Shown here: piece by piece, positions 44,356 through 53,260 of the stretch
Numbering within the stretch: the stretch's first letter is position 1
How the letters are laid out: the number at the start of each line of letters is the position of its first letter
NCBI RefSeq assembly: GCF_945906775.1
Contig: NZ_CAMDRE010000002.1
Location: forward strand, 1,054,001 to 1,118,000
Length of the DNA: 64,000 nt
Direction of reading: 5' to 3'
Origin: Citrobacter sp. Marseille-Q6884
Lineage (GTDB): Bacteria > Pseudomonadota > Gammaproteobacteria > Enterobacterales > Enterobacteriaceae
The notes under the pieces: generated by a model
Databases searched by the model: none
What the model saw: the letters and a program-made list of their open reading frames with translations, nothing else
Told to the model about the DNA's origin: nothing
Made by a program: the position numbers and the translations under genes

Positions 44356-45075
44356 ATGACCCTTGATTTACCTCGTCGCTTTCCCTGGCCGACGTTACTT
44401 TCTGTCGGCATTCACGGTGCTGTAGTGGCGGGTCTGCTGTATACCTCGGTACATCAGGTTATTGAACTGCCTGCGCCAGCGCAGCCGATCTCTATCACGA
44501 TGGTCGCGCCTGCTGACCTCGAACCCCCTCAGGCAGTTCAGCCGCCACCAGAACCTGTCGTCGAGCCTGAACCGGAACCTGAGCCGATACCGGAGCCGCC
44601 AAAAGAGGCGCCTGTGGTCATTGAGAAACCGAAGCCCAAGCCAAAACCGAAGCCGAAACCGGTGAAAAAGGTCGAAGAACAACCGAAACGTGACGTTAAA
44701 CCGGCTGAGCCACGTCCGGCCTCGCCATTCGAGAATATTGCGCCAGCGCGTCCTGCGACCAGCACCACTGCAGCGACAACCAGTAAACCTGCAGTCAGCG
44801 TACCGGCAGGCCCACGTGCGTTGAGCCGTAACCAGCCACAGTATCCGGCGCGTGCGCAGGCTCTGCGTATTGAAGGTCGTGTAAAAGTTAAGTTTGATGT
44901 GACGTCAGATGGGCGAGTTGAGAATGTCGAAGTACTTTCCGCGCAGCCTGCCAATATGTTTGAGCGTGAAGTGAAGAATGCGATGCGTCGGTGGCGTTAT
45001 GAAGCCGGAAAACCCGGTTCTGGCCTGGTGGTGAACATCGTCTTCCGCCTGAACGGGGCGACACAAATCGAATAA
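44356..45075 (+). CDS. tonB: Energy transducer TonB
   Basis: 239 residues. The N-terminal membrane anchor (about 12-32) contains the conserved SxxxH (SVGIH), which couples to ExbBD. A long periplasmic Pro-Glu / Pro-Lys repeat region (EPEPEPEPIPEPPKEAP, then KPKPKPKPKPKPVKK) spans the periplasm. The C-terminal domain contacts TonB boxes of outer-membrane receptors. I chose MTLDLPRRFPWP as in E. coli; an ATG three codons upstream (44347) is an alternative. Confidence 0.96.
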   Translation: MTLDLPRRFPWPTLLSVGIHGAVVAGLLYTSVHQVIELPAPAQPISITMVAPADLEPPQAVQPPPEPVVEPEPEPEPIPEPPKEAPVVIEKPKPKPKPKPKPVKKVEEQPKRDVKPAEPRPASPFENIAPARPATSTTAATTSKPAVSVPAGPRALSRNQPQYPARAQALRIEGRVKVKFDVTSDGRVENVEVLSAQPANMFEREVKNAMRRWRYEAGKPGSGLVVNIVFRLNGATQIE

Positions 45076-45086
45076 GCGTGATAAAC

Positions 45087-45119
45087 AAGAAAGCCTCCAT
45101 TTGGAGGCTTTCTTGTTTT
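45087..45119. terminator. Bidirectional terminator between tonB and yciA
   Basis: AAGAAAGCCTCC (45087-45098) pairs with GGAGGCTTTCTT (45103-45114), with a T-rich tail on both strands between convergent genes. Confidence 0.9.
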
Positions 45120-45519
45120 ATGGCTGAGCTGGTATCGGACGGGGTTTTCCGTCTTTATCAACCGCAACATAAATGAATAATGCTTCGGTGGCTTTATAGC
45201 GCTGACCAATAGGCTCTGACGCCACTTTCTTTACCCACACTTCAATATTAATACTGATCGAGGTTGTGCCGCGTTTCACACAACGCGCGTAGCAGCAGAC
45301 GACATCACCCACGGCGACAGGGCGTAAAAAGCTCATACCTTCCACACGCACCGTTACCACTCGACCGTGTGCGATCTCTTTGGCCTGAATAGCGCCACCA
45401 ATATCCATCTGTGACATCAGCCAGCCGCCAAAAATATCGCCGTTAGCATTGGTATCGGCAGGCATGGCCAGAGTGCGTAAAACCAGTTCACCCTGGGGGG
45501 TGTTATTCGTTGTTGTCAT
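45118..45519 (-). CDS. yciA: Acyl-CoA thioesterase YciA
   Basis: 133 residues, hotdog fold. The central helix motif NANGDIFGGWLMSQMDIGGA includes the catalytic Asp. It hydrolyses a broad range of acyl-CoAs and has been linked to membrane lipid metabolism together with yciB and yciC, which follow upstream on the same strand. It is close to E. coli YciA. Confidence 0.95.
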   Translation of the reverse strand: MTTTNNTPQGELVLRTLAMPADTNANGDIFGGWLMSQMDIGGAIQAKEIAHGRVVTVRVEGMSFLRPVAVGDVVCCYARCVKRGTTSISINIEVWVKKVASEPIGQRYKATEALFIYVAVDKDGKPRPIPAQP

Positions 45520-45691
45520 TGTAGAACCGACTGTAGAGAAAGATTACAGGCGCGATGCTACTATGATTTGCGGGCTGAGAACAGAGGGGAGGCGGTGTGT
45601 GGAGCGGATGCAGACCGTACTCGTCGGTAACGAGGGAAGTTACCGGATAATAATTCGCCAGATCCACAGACGCAGATCTGGCGAACGCGTA

Positions 45692-46231
45692 TTACGATTT
45701 ATCTTCCTGCGGCAGATGGCGGTAAATATAGACTCCGCTCAGCAGGGTGAAGAATAACGTCAGCGCGGTTAACCCGAATACTTTGAAATTAACCCAAATG
45801 TTTTGCGGCAGCCAAAACGCGATGTAGATATTCGCCAGCCCACACAGAATGAAAAACACAGCCCAAGCCAGATTAAGCTTCGACCATACCGGCTGCGGTA
45901 GCGTTAACTCTTTACCTAACATGCGCTGGATCAGCGGCTTTTTCATCACCCACTGGCTTACCAACAGGGCGCCGGCAAACAGTCCATAAATAACCGTTAC
46001 CTTCCACTTAATGAATTCGTCGTTGTGGAAGAAAATGGTCAGGCCGCCAAATACGGCAACCAGCACAAAGGTGATCAACGCCATCTTCTCGACTTTGCGA
46101 TAGCGAACCCAGCTGTAAATTAAAACCACGGCCGTCGCGACGATAAGCGCCGACGTTGCTGCGTAGATGTCATAGAGCTTATAAAAAGCGAAAAAGACAA
46201 CCAGCGGTAAAAAATCAAGAAACTGCTTCAT
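45692..46231 (-). CDS. yciB: Inner-membrane envelope protein YciB (septation protein A family)
   Basis: 179 residues with five hydrophobic helices. The opening MKQFLDFLPLVVFFAFYK is characteristic of the IspA/YciB family. In E. coli YciB affects envelope integrity and contacts elongation and division proteins. It lies 55 bp after yciC in a likely yciCBA transcript. Confidence 0.95.
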   Translation of the reverse strand: MKQFLDFLPLVVFFAFYKLYDIYAATSALIVATAVVLIYSWVRYRKVEKMALITFVLVAVFGGLTIFFHNDEFIKWKVTVIYGLFAGALLVSQWVMKKPLIQRMLGKELTLPQPVWSKLNLAWAVFFILCGLANIYIAFWLPQNIWVNFKVFGLTALTLFFTLLSGVYIYRHLPQEDKS

Positions 46232-46286
46232 TCTTCGATTCCATCATCAAAAAGCATCGGATTTCAGGGCCGGATGCATTCAGGGT

Positions 46287-47030
46287 TTATTGGCGAATCA
46301 ACATGTACAGGCGAAACAAGTAGATCAGCAACACGGCAGAAATCATATTGCTCAACGTATTCGCCAATACCGCGCCGACGTTCGGCGTAAGTACTGCAAA
46401 GTTTGGTGCAAACAGCAACAGCACTGTTTTTGCCAGCAACCAACCGATCACGGCGGGTGCAACCAGTCGCATATTAGACCATGCCAGACGCATGCTGTTG
46501 CGCATGGCCGCAAATACGCCCATTTTGTCCTGAACCATCATGACGGGGGCCAGTGCGAGCAGGATCGCCAGCAGAATGCCCGGTACAACGACCAGCATAA
46601 TACCGACTTGAACCAACAGGGTAGTCAGAAAAATCAGAATAAACAATTTGGGTAATACGGGGGCACTGGCACCAATGGCGCGTAATGCGCTGACCCGATG
46701 ACCGGCTGAAATCAACTGAATCATCAGGATCACCCCTCCTGCGAGGATTGCATTCCCAATCAGTCCAGAAAACGTCGATGCTGCGGATGCGCGTAACAGG
46801 ATTTGCTGCTGTTCCGGCGTCATGTTTTGTACCAGATCAAACAGTCCCACGCTGTTGGTTAATTGATCCCCTTCACTGAGCTGCGCAATTTGTGCGTCGC
46901 TGGGAGAAAAGGCATGCCCTAACACCACTGTGATAAACGCACACAATAACGATACCAGCAAGATGGTAATAAATTGATTACGGAAAAAGTTTCCCGTGTC
47001 ACGGTAAACGGACTTCGCCGTGATAGACAT
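46287..47030 (-). CDS. yciC: Inner-membrane protein YciC (UPF0259)
   Basis: 247 residues with about six hydrophobic helices. I chose MSITAKSVYRDTGNFF at 47030, which follows AGGAGAGTGC; a further 10 codons upstream are open but not conserved. Genetic interaction with yciB is known in E. coli; the molecular role is unclear. Confidence 0.94.
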   Translation of the reverse strand: MSITAKSVYRDTGNFFRNQFITILLVSLLCAFITVVLGHAFSPSDAQIAQLSEGDQLTNSVGLFDLVQNMTPEQQQILLRASAASTFSGLIGNAILAGGVILMIQLISAGHRVSALRAIGASAPVLPKLFILIFLTTLLVQVGIMLVVVPGILLAILLALAPVMMVQDKMGVFAAMRNSMRLAWSNMRLVAPAVIGWLLAKTVLLLFAPNFAVLTPNVGAVLANTLSNMISAVLLIYLFRLYMLIRQ

Positions 47031-47420
47031 GCACTCTCCTTGAGTTTTGCAGGTGTTCATTTGCGGGCAATTGTACCCTGGATAACTCTACAGTGGCAGC
47101 ATCGCGAGATGTATTGAAAAGCATATCTTTGTAAAGAGATCGTCATCTTCGACGGATAAGCCAGGCCTTTTTTCTTTGCGCTGACCCGGTGATTTGGCGT
47201 TGCGTTGTCACGCTTTTTAATAATGAAAATGAATACTTATAGTAAAAATATACAGAATTTGATTTAAAACATATTAACCAGGATTTCTAATGCACGTTCT
47301 AAATTGATGTGGATCAGTAAATGTTAATTTTTCGTTCCTAAAGTGAGCATTGATCGCGCACTTATTACTCCGATGTAGGTATATTCTTCACGTTTTTATA
47401 ACCATAACGATGGAGCGGAT
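47031..47420. promoter_or_regulatory. yciC-ompW divergent region with FNR-like box
   Basis: 390 bp without a gene. TTGAT-GTGG-ATCAG at 47304-47317 matches the FNR palindrome except for the last base, fitting the known FNR control of ompW. AT-rich DNA around 47215-47280 may carry further promoter elements. The ompW ribosome site is GGAG at 47412-47415. Confidence 0.6.
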
Positions 47421-48059
47421 ATGAAAAAATTAACAGTGGCAGCATTGGCATTAAGTACTCTTCTCTCTGGGAGCGTGTATGCGCATGAGGCGGGAGAATT
47501 CTTTATTCGTGCAGGTTCTGCGACGGTCAGACCGACGGAAGGCGCGGGTGGGACGTTAGGCAGTTTGGGTGGATTTAACGTCAGTAACAATACACAGCTT
47601 GGTCTGACATTCACCTATATGGCAACCGACAATATTGGTATTGAGTTATTAGGCGCAACACCGTTTCGCCACAAAATAGGCACTGCGCCGACAGGTGATG
47701 TGGCGACCGTTCACCATTTGCCGCCAACGTTAATGGCGCAGTGGTATTTCGGTGATTCCAGCAGCAAACTGCGCCCTTATGTTGGGGTGGGTGTTAACTA
47801 CACGACATTCTTCGATGAAGATTTTAACAGTAATGGGAAGGATCAAGGGTTATCCGACCTGAGCCTGAAAGATTCCTGGGGTGCGGCAGGCCAGGTAGGT
47901 ATGGATTACCTGATTAACCGTGACTGGTTAATTAACATGTCAGTGTGGTACATGGATATCGACACTACCGCGAGCTACAAACTGGCCGGCGCGCAGCAGC
48001 ATGACAGCGTACGCCTCGATCCGTGGGTATTTATGTTCTCTGCGGGTTATCGCTTCTAA
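47421..48059 (+). CDS. ompW: Outer-membrane protein OmpW
   Basis: 212 residues. A signal peptide (MKKLTVAALALSTLLSGSVYA, cleaved before HEAGEF) is followed by an eight-stranded barrel with alternating residues and the C-terminal aromatic YRF for Bam-dependent insertion. OmpW forms a narrow hydrophobic channel, serves as colicin S4 receptor and is stress and oxygen responsive. It is closed by a terminator. Confidence 0.97.
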   Translation: MKKLTVAALALSTLLSGSVYAHEAGEFFIRAGSATVRPTEGAGGTLGSLGGFNVSNNTQLGLTFTYMATDNIGIELLGATPFRHKIGTAPTGDVATVHHLPPTLMAQWYFGDSSSKLRPYVGVGVNYTTFFDEDFNSNGKDQGLSDLSLKDSWGAAGQVGMDYLINRDWLINMSVWYMDIDTTASYKLAGAQQHDSVRLDPWVFMFSAGYRF

Positions 48060-48092
48060 TCTCTTCAGCAAAACCTCAGCAACATTTTCTGC

Positions 48093-48124
48093 AAAACTGG
48101 TCATCAAATGGCCAGTTTTTTTTA
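48093..48124 (+). terminator. ompW terminator
   Basis: AAAACTGG (48093-48100) pairs with CCAGTTTT (48112-48119), followed by more T residues. Confidence 0.85.
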
Positions 48125-48225
48125 TTTTCTGCCTGTATAACTGTCGTTACTCACGATGACTTTGCGGCTATATCCCGGAAAACCTGCGTGACCATCCCCG
48201 CCTTGATCTGTCCTTAATAAAATAC

Positions 48226-48245
48226 TACTGTATATAAATACAGTT
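48226..48245 (+). promoter_or_regulatory. LexA (SOS) box of umuDC
   Basis: TACTGTATATAAATACAGTT: CTG, ten AT bases and CAG in the perfect 16-bp spacing (48228-48243). It lies 20 bp before the umuD start, so LexA tightly represses the operon until DNA damage. Confidence 0.95.
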
Positions 48246-48264
48246 ATCATAAAGGCAGATCATC

Positions 48265-48684
48265 ATGTTGTTTTTCCAGCCTACGCAACGCCGGGAAATT
48301 GAAACCATCCCGCTCTTCAGTGACCGGGTTCCCTGCGGTTTTCCCTCGCCAGCTCAGGACTATGTTGAGAAACGAATCGACCTGAATGAGTTATTAATCC
48401 GGCATCCCTGTGCAACGTATTTTGTAAAATCGTCTGGCGATTCCATGATTGGCGCAGGGATAAGCGATGGCGATCTGTTGGTTGTCGACAGTTCCAGAAA
48501 AGCCGTCCATGGGGATATTGTGATTGCTGCCGTTGACGGCGAATTCACGGTTAAACGTCTGCAGCTCCACCCGACGGTAATGCTGAAACCGGAGAACAGG
48601 GCCTGTTCGCCCATCATGCTGAGTTCTGAGGACACACTGGATATATTTGGTGTGGTGACATTTATCGTAAAAGCGACGACCTGA
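48265..48684 (+). CDS. umuD: SOS mutagenesis protein UmuD
   Basis: 139 residues. The self-cleavage site is Cys24-Gly25, with catalytic Ser60 in SSGDSM and Lys97 in FTVKRLQ, as in LexA-family peptidases. RecA filaments trigger cleavage to UmuD', which with UmuC forms DNA polymerase V. It is 2 bp from umuC. The sequence is clearly diverged from E. coli chromosomal UmuD, and this is not the E. coli locus, so it may be an additional copy. Confidence 0.95.
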   Translation: MLFFQPTQRREIETIPLFSDRVPCGFPSPAQDYVEKRIDLNELLIRHPCATYFVKSSGDSMIGAGISDGDLLVVDSSRKAVHGDIVIAAVDGEFTVKRLQLHPTVMLKPENRACSPIMLSSEDTLDIFGVVTFIVKATT

Positions 48685-48686
48685 TT

Positions 48687-49955
48687 ATGTTTGCACTGGT
48701 TGATGTGAACTCGTTTTATGCCAGCTGTGAATTGATATTCCGTCCCGACCTGAAGGGAAGGCCGGTTGTTGTGCTTTCAAACAACGATGGCTGCGTCATC
48801 TCCCGAAACGATGAGGCTAAAGCCGTCGGGGTTAAGATGGGCGCACCGTATTTTAAACAAAAGGATGTGTTTCGCCGCTACAGTGTGGTGTGTTTCAGCA
48901 GTAACTATGAGCTCTACGCGGACATGAGTCACCGGGTGATGACGACGCTGGAAGCATTGTCTCCCCGCGTGGAGATGTACAGCATTGATGAGGCATTCTG
49001 CGACCTGACAGGTGTAAGAAATTGCCGTGATCTGACCGACTTTGGCAGGGAAATTCGAGAAACGCTACGACAACGTACTCATCTGCTGGTGGGAGTGGGT
49101 ATTGCACAGACCAAAACGCTGGCAAAACTGGCTAATCATGCGGCAAAAAAATGGCCCCAGCAGACGGGCGGTGTGGTGAATTTATCGAATATTGAGCGCC
49201 AGCGTAAACTCATGGCGGCATTTCCGGTTGAAGAGGTCTGGGGGGTGGGACGCCGTCTCAGCAAAAAGCTGGAGGCTATGGGAATCAATACTGTATTGGA
49301 TCTGGCGGATACTGATATCCGTTTTATCCGCAAGCACTTCAATGTGGTACTCGAAAGAACGGTGCGTGAATTGCGTGGTGAACCTTGTCTGGCGCTGGAA
49401 GAGTTCGCACCTGACAAACAGGAGATTCTCTGCTCCCGCTCGTTTGGGGAAAGAATTACCCGGTATGAGGATATGCGGCAGGCCATCTGCAGTTATGCGT
49501 CAAGGGCAGCGGAAAGACTGCGCGTAGAGCATCAGTATTGCCGGTTCATACTGGCTTTTGTCAAAACATCTCCGTTTGTACCCAATGAACCGTATTACGG
49601 TAACAGTGCGTCGGTGAAGTTGCTCACGCCAACTCAGGACAGCCGGGATATCATTGCTGCGGCAACCCGAAGCCTGGACGCCATCTGGAAAGAGGGGCAT
49701 CGCTATCAGAAAGCGGGCGTCATGTTGGGTGATTTTTTCAGTCAGGGTGTGGCTCAGCTCAATCTGTTTGATGATAATGCACCGCGTCCGGGCAGTGAGA
49801 AGCTGATGGATGTGCTGGATCGTCTGAATGCTAAAGATGGCAGGGGAACGCTGTATTTCGCCGGGCAGGGCATCCAGCAGCCGTGGCAGATGAAGCGTGA
49901 AATGCTCTCCCCACGCTACACCACCCGATACACCGATCTGCTTCGAGTCCGTTAA
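48687..49955 (+). CDS. umuC: DNA polymerase V catalytic subunit UmuC
   Basis: 422 residues, Y-family polymerase. Active-site acids lie in MFALVDVNSFYASCE (N terminus) and in MYSIDEAFCDL (about 98-108). The helix-hairpin-helix region GVGRRLSKKLEAMGI follows. A C-terminal beta-clamp motif appears as QLNLFD. With UmuD' it copies damaged DNA with low fidelity. It is co-transcribed with umuD under LexA. Confidence 0.96.
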   Translation: MFALVDVNSFYASCELIFRPDLKGRPVVVLSNNDGCVISRNDEAKAVGVKMGAPYFKQKDVFRRYSVVCFSSNYELYADMSHRVMTTLEALSPRVEMYSIDEAFCDLTGVRNCRDLTDFGREIRETLRQRTHLLVGVGIAQTKTLAKLANHAAKKWPQQTGGVVNLSNIERQRKLMAAFPVEEVWGVGRRLSKKLEAMGINTVLDLADTDIRFIRKHFNVVLERTVRELRGEPCLALEEFAPDKQEILCSRSFGERITRYEDMRQAICSYASRAAERLRVEHQYCRFILAFVKTSPFVPNEPYYGNSASVKLLTPTQDSRDIIAAATRSLDAIWKEGHRYQKAGVMLGDFFSQGVAQLNLFDDNAPRPGSEKLMDVLDRLNAKDGRGTLYFAGQGIQQPWQMKREMLSPRYTTRYTDLLRVR

Positions 49956-50028
49956 GGGCGAGAGAAAAGTCCGGTGAATCATAACCAGACAGCTACGCTT
50001 ATAGAGGTATCCAATATCGGGAGGGGTT

Positions 50029-50241
50029 ATGCTAACTCATTCTGAAGCAAAACGATGGGCCAGCGTCATGCTTAAAGCCGCATTATGTGATGGCATGAAA
50101 CACGAAGAAATTTCCCGGCAAGTGCATCTTGTGTGTGATCATCATGGAAAGGAGTGCCTTGAAGCGCTCATAGAGGAAATTCTGGTCGAGGCGGGTCGAA
50201 TAGGGCCTAAACATAGCGACGGACAACTGAGACAGCATTGA
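50029..50241 (+). CDS. Small unknown protein
   Basis: 70 residues, start ATG after a strong GGGAGGGG site. It begins MLTHSEAKRWASVMLKAALC and continues as amphipathic helices (KHEEISRQVHLVCDHHGKE, EALIEEILVEAG). There is no signal peptide or membrane helix. It is 73 bp after umuC and could be read through from it. I do not recognise a family. Confidence 0.6.
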   Translation: MLTHSEAKRWASVMLKAALCDGMKHEEISRQVHLVCDHHGKECLEALIEEILVEAGRIGPKHSDGQLRQH

Positions 50242-50484
50242 GTCTGTGCAGGGGGAACAGAGCAAGAGGAAATCGACGCGGTATTAACAGAGCTCCCACT
50301 CTGGCCCCTGAATTTTCACCTCCCCAATGCCTTGCATAACGGGGGAATGTGAACGTATCAGCGGATGCCGCGCCGCTCACGGTGATCGTCTTCGCCTCTT
50401 TTATGTTCTGTTCTTCCCATCCTGCCTTTTCACTCCTTGAGGTAATGCTACGCTTTAAGCAAACCGGCATTGAGGGCATTGACG
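50242..50484. other. Gap between two small unknown genes
   Basis: 243 bp. Overlapping frames exist on both strands (for example 50349-50549 plus, 50207-50614 minus), but none has a ribosome site or recognisable sequence. No terminator is evident. Confidence 0.45.
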
Positions 50485-50760
50485 ATGGAGTTGACCCGCC
50501 AGCTATTGCAACAAAAAATTTCACATCTGGAAGCATCCACTGGCGATGATACGGCAGAATTTGCCCTGTGCGTTTCGCGTGCTTTGCTGGATTACATGAG
50601 CAAGATGGAAACACTGGAGAAAACCATCGCCACGCCGATTAGATTACCTTTCTGTAATGCCAGCCCGGTTTGTGAAATCGAAGCGGGTTACGCCGCAGGC
50701 GTTAACGACTGCCGGGAGGCAATCCGTCGGACGGGTTATCCCCTCGATGGTGATGACTAG
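50485..50760 (+). CDS. Small unknown protein
   Basis: 91 residues from ATG 50485, with GAGGG eight bases upstream. The N-terminal half is helical (MELTRQLLQQKISHLEAS, SRALLDYMSKMETLEK). The C-terminal half ends CEIEAGYAAGVNDCREAIRR, then a short acidic tail. An in-frame TTG five codons earlier is an alternative start. No family is recognised. Confidence 0.55.
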   Translation: MELTRQLLQQKISHLEASTGDDTAEFALCVSRALLDYMSKMETLEKTIATPIRLPFCNASPVCEIEAGYAAGVNDCREAIRRTGYPLDGDD

Positions 50761-50952
50761 CGCATTCATTTGTTAACAAAAAGTATTCTTTTTTTGAATA
50801 ATTCTGTAACTTTAGCGATCGGGAGAGCGTGTGGTTTCAACGTATTATCACGAACAGAATAATGGGTGTTTTTTATAAGCGTTTAGGGCTGTTATGCAAC
50901 AATGTAAGCGGGTAATGGGTTTGGCAATACGGTTAACTATCAGGGTGGACTC

Positions 50953-52419
50953 GTGAAGATTGTGCAGGATAAGCTCAGAAACAGGCAGGCGCTGCTGGTC
51001 TCGGGTCTGATTACTCTGATATTTACCTCGTTGTTCCTGTTTATCATTTACGAACAGCGGATGGCGACGGCAAACGAAGGGATTAACCGCCTGCAATCTC
51101 GCATGATGGACATTTTTAATGATAATGAACTTCTTTCCGATGCCATAGGTGAACGATACCACCACATCAGAAATGCCGGGCAATGTGGTGACATGTCGCA
51201 ATTTGTTCCACGAAATGCGGAAGAATGGGGGATCAATGCCGATCGGGCCCGGATTCATTCGGCATCAGGAACCATTATCGCGAAACAAACCAGTCTCAAA
51301 GCGCTGTGTATGTACGCGGCGGCGGAGTTTATTCGAGGTCGGGTTAATGAACTGAATCCGGGCACCTTCGATGCGCACCGTTACATCATTGCCAAAGATG
51401 CTGATTATTTTTACTGGTTTATGCCTGCGGATGCGCGCAACTTTAATTTTTCTGATTCTGAGATGGCGAAGGATATATCCAGTTTTTTCTATCCACCGGT
51501 CGATTTTTATACCCGTCTGCTGCAAAAAAATGTCAAAAACAAAGCCCTCAGCTCAACGAATTTCTATGTTGATAAAATTACCGGAGAGAAGGCGTTTAGC
51601 GTAGTGAGTTATATCTACGATCTCTCGGGTAAAGAGGTCACAGACCATATCGTGGCGTATCTGGTCTATGATCATGCGAAACCAGAGCTTATAGAAGCGC
51701 TGGCAAACGCGTTTGAATATCAGATCCCACCGGGGCTTAACGTGGCGTTGGTGAACTTACTCGACCAGGAGAGCCTCTGCTTATCGGGGAAGTGTGATGG
51801 CGCCAAATACGCGGTCAGATATTTGTCAGAAAAGTATGCGCTGCATTATTCGATCTCACTGAGCCGTTTCATGGTGCGTGATACGCATGCCGGAATTGTT
51901 ATTCTGCTGGCTCCCTTCTTCTTTATTATCATCAGCTTTTCGTTAAAGACATGGCTAAATGAGAGTGACCTCAAGGTGTATATCGACTCCCTGACCGGTT
52001 GTTTTAATCGCAAAATCCTCGACATTATCAGGCGGCGGGATTTATCACACTGCTCGGTCGTATTGCTGGATTGCAATAAATTTAAGGCCGTTAACGATAC
52101 CTGGGGGCATGCCGCGGGCGATCGTGCCCTGCAAACTATTGCCAACCGAATGCTGTCTAACACCCGAACCAGTCACGATATTGTGATCCGCACCGGTGGG
52201 GACGAGTTTATGATCCTGCTGTTTCGCTCTCAGGCGAGTGACGCGGTTGCCATTGCTGAGCGGATTAGCGGGCAGGTTAATAACCACGTATTTGTGGTGG
52301 AGGGGCATACGGTGCCACTGTCAGTGTCATGGGGGATTGCAGAGGTGAAGGGCGAACTGGATACCGCAATCCAGAATGCGGATAACGAAATGTATAAAAT
52401 GAAGCAGGCAAAAGGATAA
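50953..52419 (+). CDS. Membrane-bound diguanylate cyclase (periplasmic sensor plus GGDEF)
   Basis: 488 residues, start GTG 50953 after GGTGGA. A membrane helix (about 15-36) leads into a roughly 280-residue periplasmic sensor, then a second helix (about 312-335). The GGDEF domain begins DSLTGCFNRK and has an intact catalytic motif in IRTGGDEFM. It should make cyclic-di-GMP. The inhibitory I-site (RxxD five residues before GGDEF) is not conserved: the sequence there is TSHD, so product feedback is probably weak. Layout resembles E. coli DgcJ-type enzymes. It is convergent with trpA across a shared hairpin. Confidence 0.9.
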   Translation: MKIVQDKLRNRQALLVSGLITLIFTSLFLFIIYEQRMATANEGINRLQSRMMDIFNDNELLSDAIGERYHHIRNAGQCGDMSQFVPRNAEEWGINADRARIHSASGTIIAKQTSLKALCMYAAAEFIRGRVNELNPGTFDAHRYIIAKDADYFYWFMPADARNFNFSDSEMAKDISSFFYPPVDFYTRLLQKNVKNKALSSTNFYVDKITGEKAFSVVSYIYDLSGKEVTDHIVAYLVYDHAKPELIEALANAFEYQIPPGLNVALVNLLDQESLCLSGKCDGAKYAVRYLSEKYALHYSISLSRFMVRDTHAGIVILLAPFFFIIISFSLKTWLNESDLKVYIDSLTGCFNRKILDIIRRRDLSHCSVVLLDCNKFKAVNDTWGHAAGDRALQTIANRMLSNTRTSHDIVIRTGGDEFMILLFRSQASDAVAIAERISGQVNNHVFVVEGHTVPLSVSWGIAEVKGELDTAIQNADNEMYKMKQAKG

Positions 52420-52448
52420 CCACCGCCAGAAGCGCTCTGGCGGTGGTT
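52418..52448. terminator. Hairpin between the diguanylate cyclase gene and trpA
   Basis: An 11-bp or longer stem, CCACCGCCAGA (52420-52430) with TCTGGCGGTGG (52436-52446), overlaps the stop region of the cyclase gene. There is no T-run, so it may act with Rho or protect 3' ends on both strands. Confidence 0.65.
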
Positions 52449-52453
52449 ACAGA

Positions 52454-53260
52454 TTACTGACGGGTAGCGGCTTTCATCGCGCTGACAAAGGTTTTCAGCT
52501 CCGACAGCATTTGCTCGGGGGCCGCAACGTTTTTCTCAATGATTTTGACAATTGCCGAGCCGGAAATTGCTCCGGCAGCGCCGGCCTCGAGTGCGCCCGT
52601 GACCTGTTCCGGCGCGGAGATGCCGAAGCCCTGTAAAGCAGGCGGTGCATTGTACTCTTTCAGTTTTTCCACCAGATGATGCAGCGGTAGCGCCGCACGG
52701 TTTTCTGCACCGGTGACGCCAGCACGTGACAGCAGATAGGTATAACCTCGACCATTGGCGGCAATCTGGCGCAACAGTTCGTCGTCGGCATTTGGCGGAC
52801 AGATGAAAATAGGCGCAATGTTGTGACGCAATGCGGCCGCTCTGAACGGGGCGGACTCCTCAACCGGCACATCAGCCACTAATACAGAATCGACACCCAC
52901 TTTTTCACACTGCGCGTAGAATTCGTCAATGCCCTTGTTGAACACCAGGTTGGCGTACATCAGCAGTCCAATAGGGATGGTGGGGTGTTTCTGGCGGATC
53001 AGCGCCAGCATTTCAAAACATTGTGACGGTGTCACGCCTGCGGCAAACGCACGTAAGGTCGCTTCCTGAATCGTCGGGCCGTCAGCCAGCGGGTCAGAGA
53101 ACGGAATACCAAGCTCAAGCGCGTCAGCACCGGCCTCGATCAGCGTATCAATAATGTTCAGTGACTGCTCAACAGAAGGATCGCCGAGGGTGACGAAAGG
53201 GACAAAAGCGCCTTCCTTGCGGTCATTCAACTGGGTAAACAGGCTTGCATAACGTTCCAT
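52454..53260 (-). CDS. trpA: Tryptophan synthase alpha subunit
   Basis: 268 residues, TIM barrel. It cleaves indole-3-glycerol phosphate to indole and glyceraldehyde-3-phosphate. Catalytic Glu49 lies in ALELGIPFSDP and Asp60 in DPLADGPTIQ. Its ATG overlaps the trpB stop by one base (TGATG), coupling translation so that the alpha2beta2 complex forms in balance. It is the last gene of the trp operon. Confidence 0.97.
   Translation of the reverse strand: MERYASLFTQLNDRKEGAFVPFVTLGDPSVEQSLNIIDTLIEAGADALELGIPFSDPLADGPTIQEATLRAFAAGVTPSQCFEMLALIRQKHPTIPIGLLMYANLVFNKGIDEFYAQCEKVGVDSVLVADVPVEESAPFRAAALRHNIAPIFICPPNADDELLRQIAANGRGYTYLLSRAGVTGAENRAALPLHHLVEKLKEYNAPPALQGFGISAPEQVTGALEAGAAGAISGSAIVKIIEKNVAAPEQMLSELKTFVSAMKAATRQ

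Noticed and set aside
44569..44670. Pro-Glu / Pro-Lys codon repeats
   Set aside because: They are the normal proline-rich periplasmic spacer of TonB, not a repeat element.
50207..50614. 135-codon minus-strand frame
   Set aside because: Overlaps two better-supported plus-strand frames and lacks a ribosome site.
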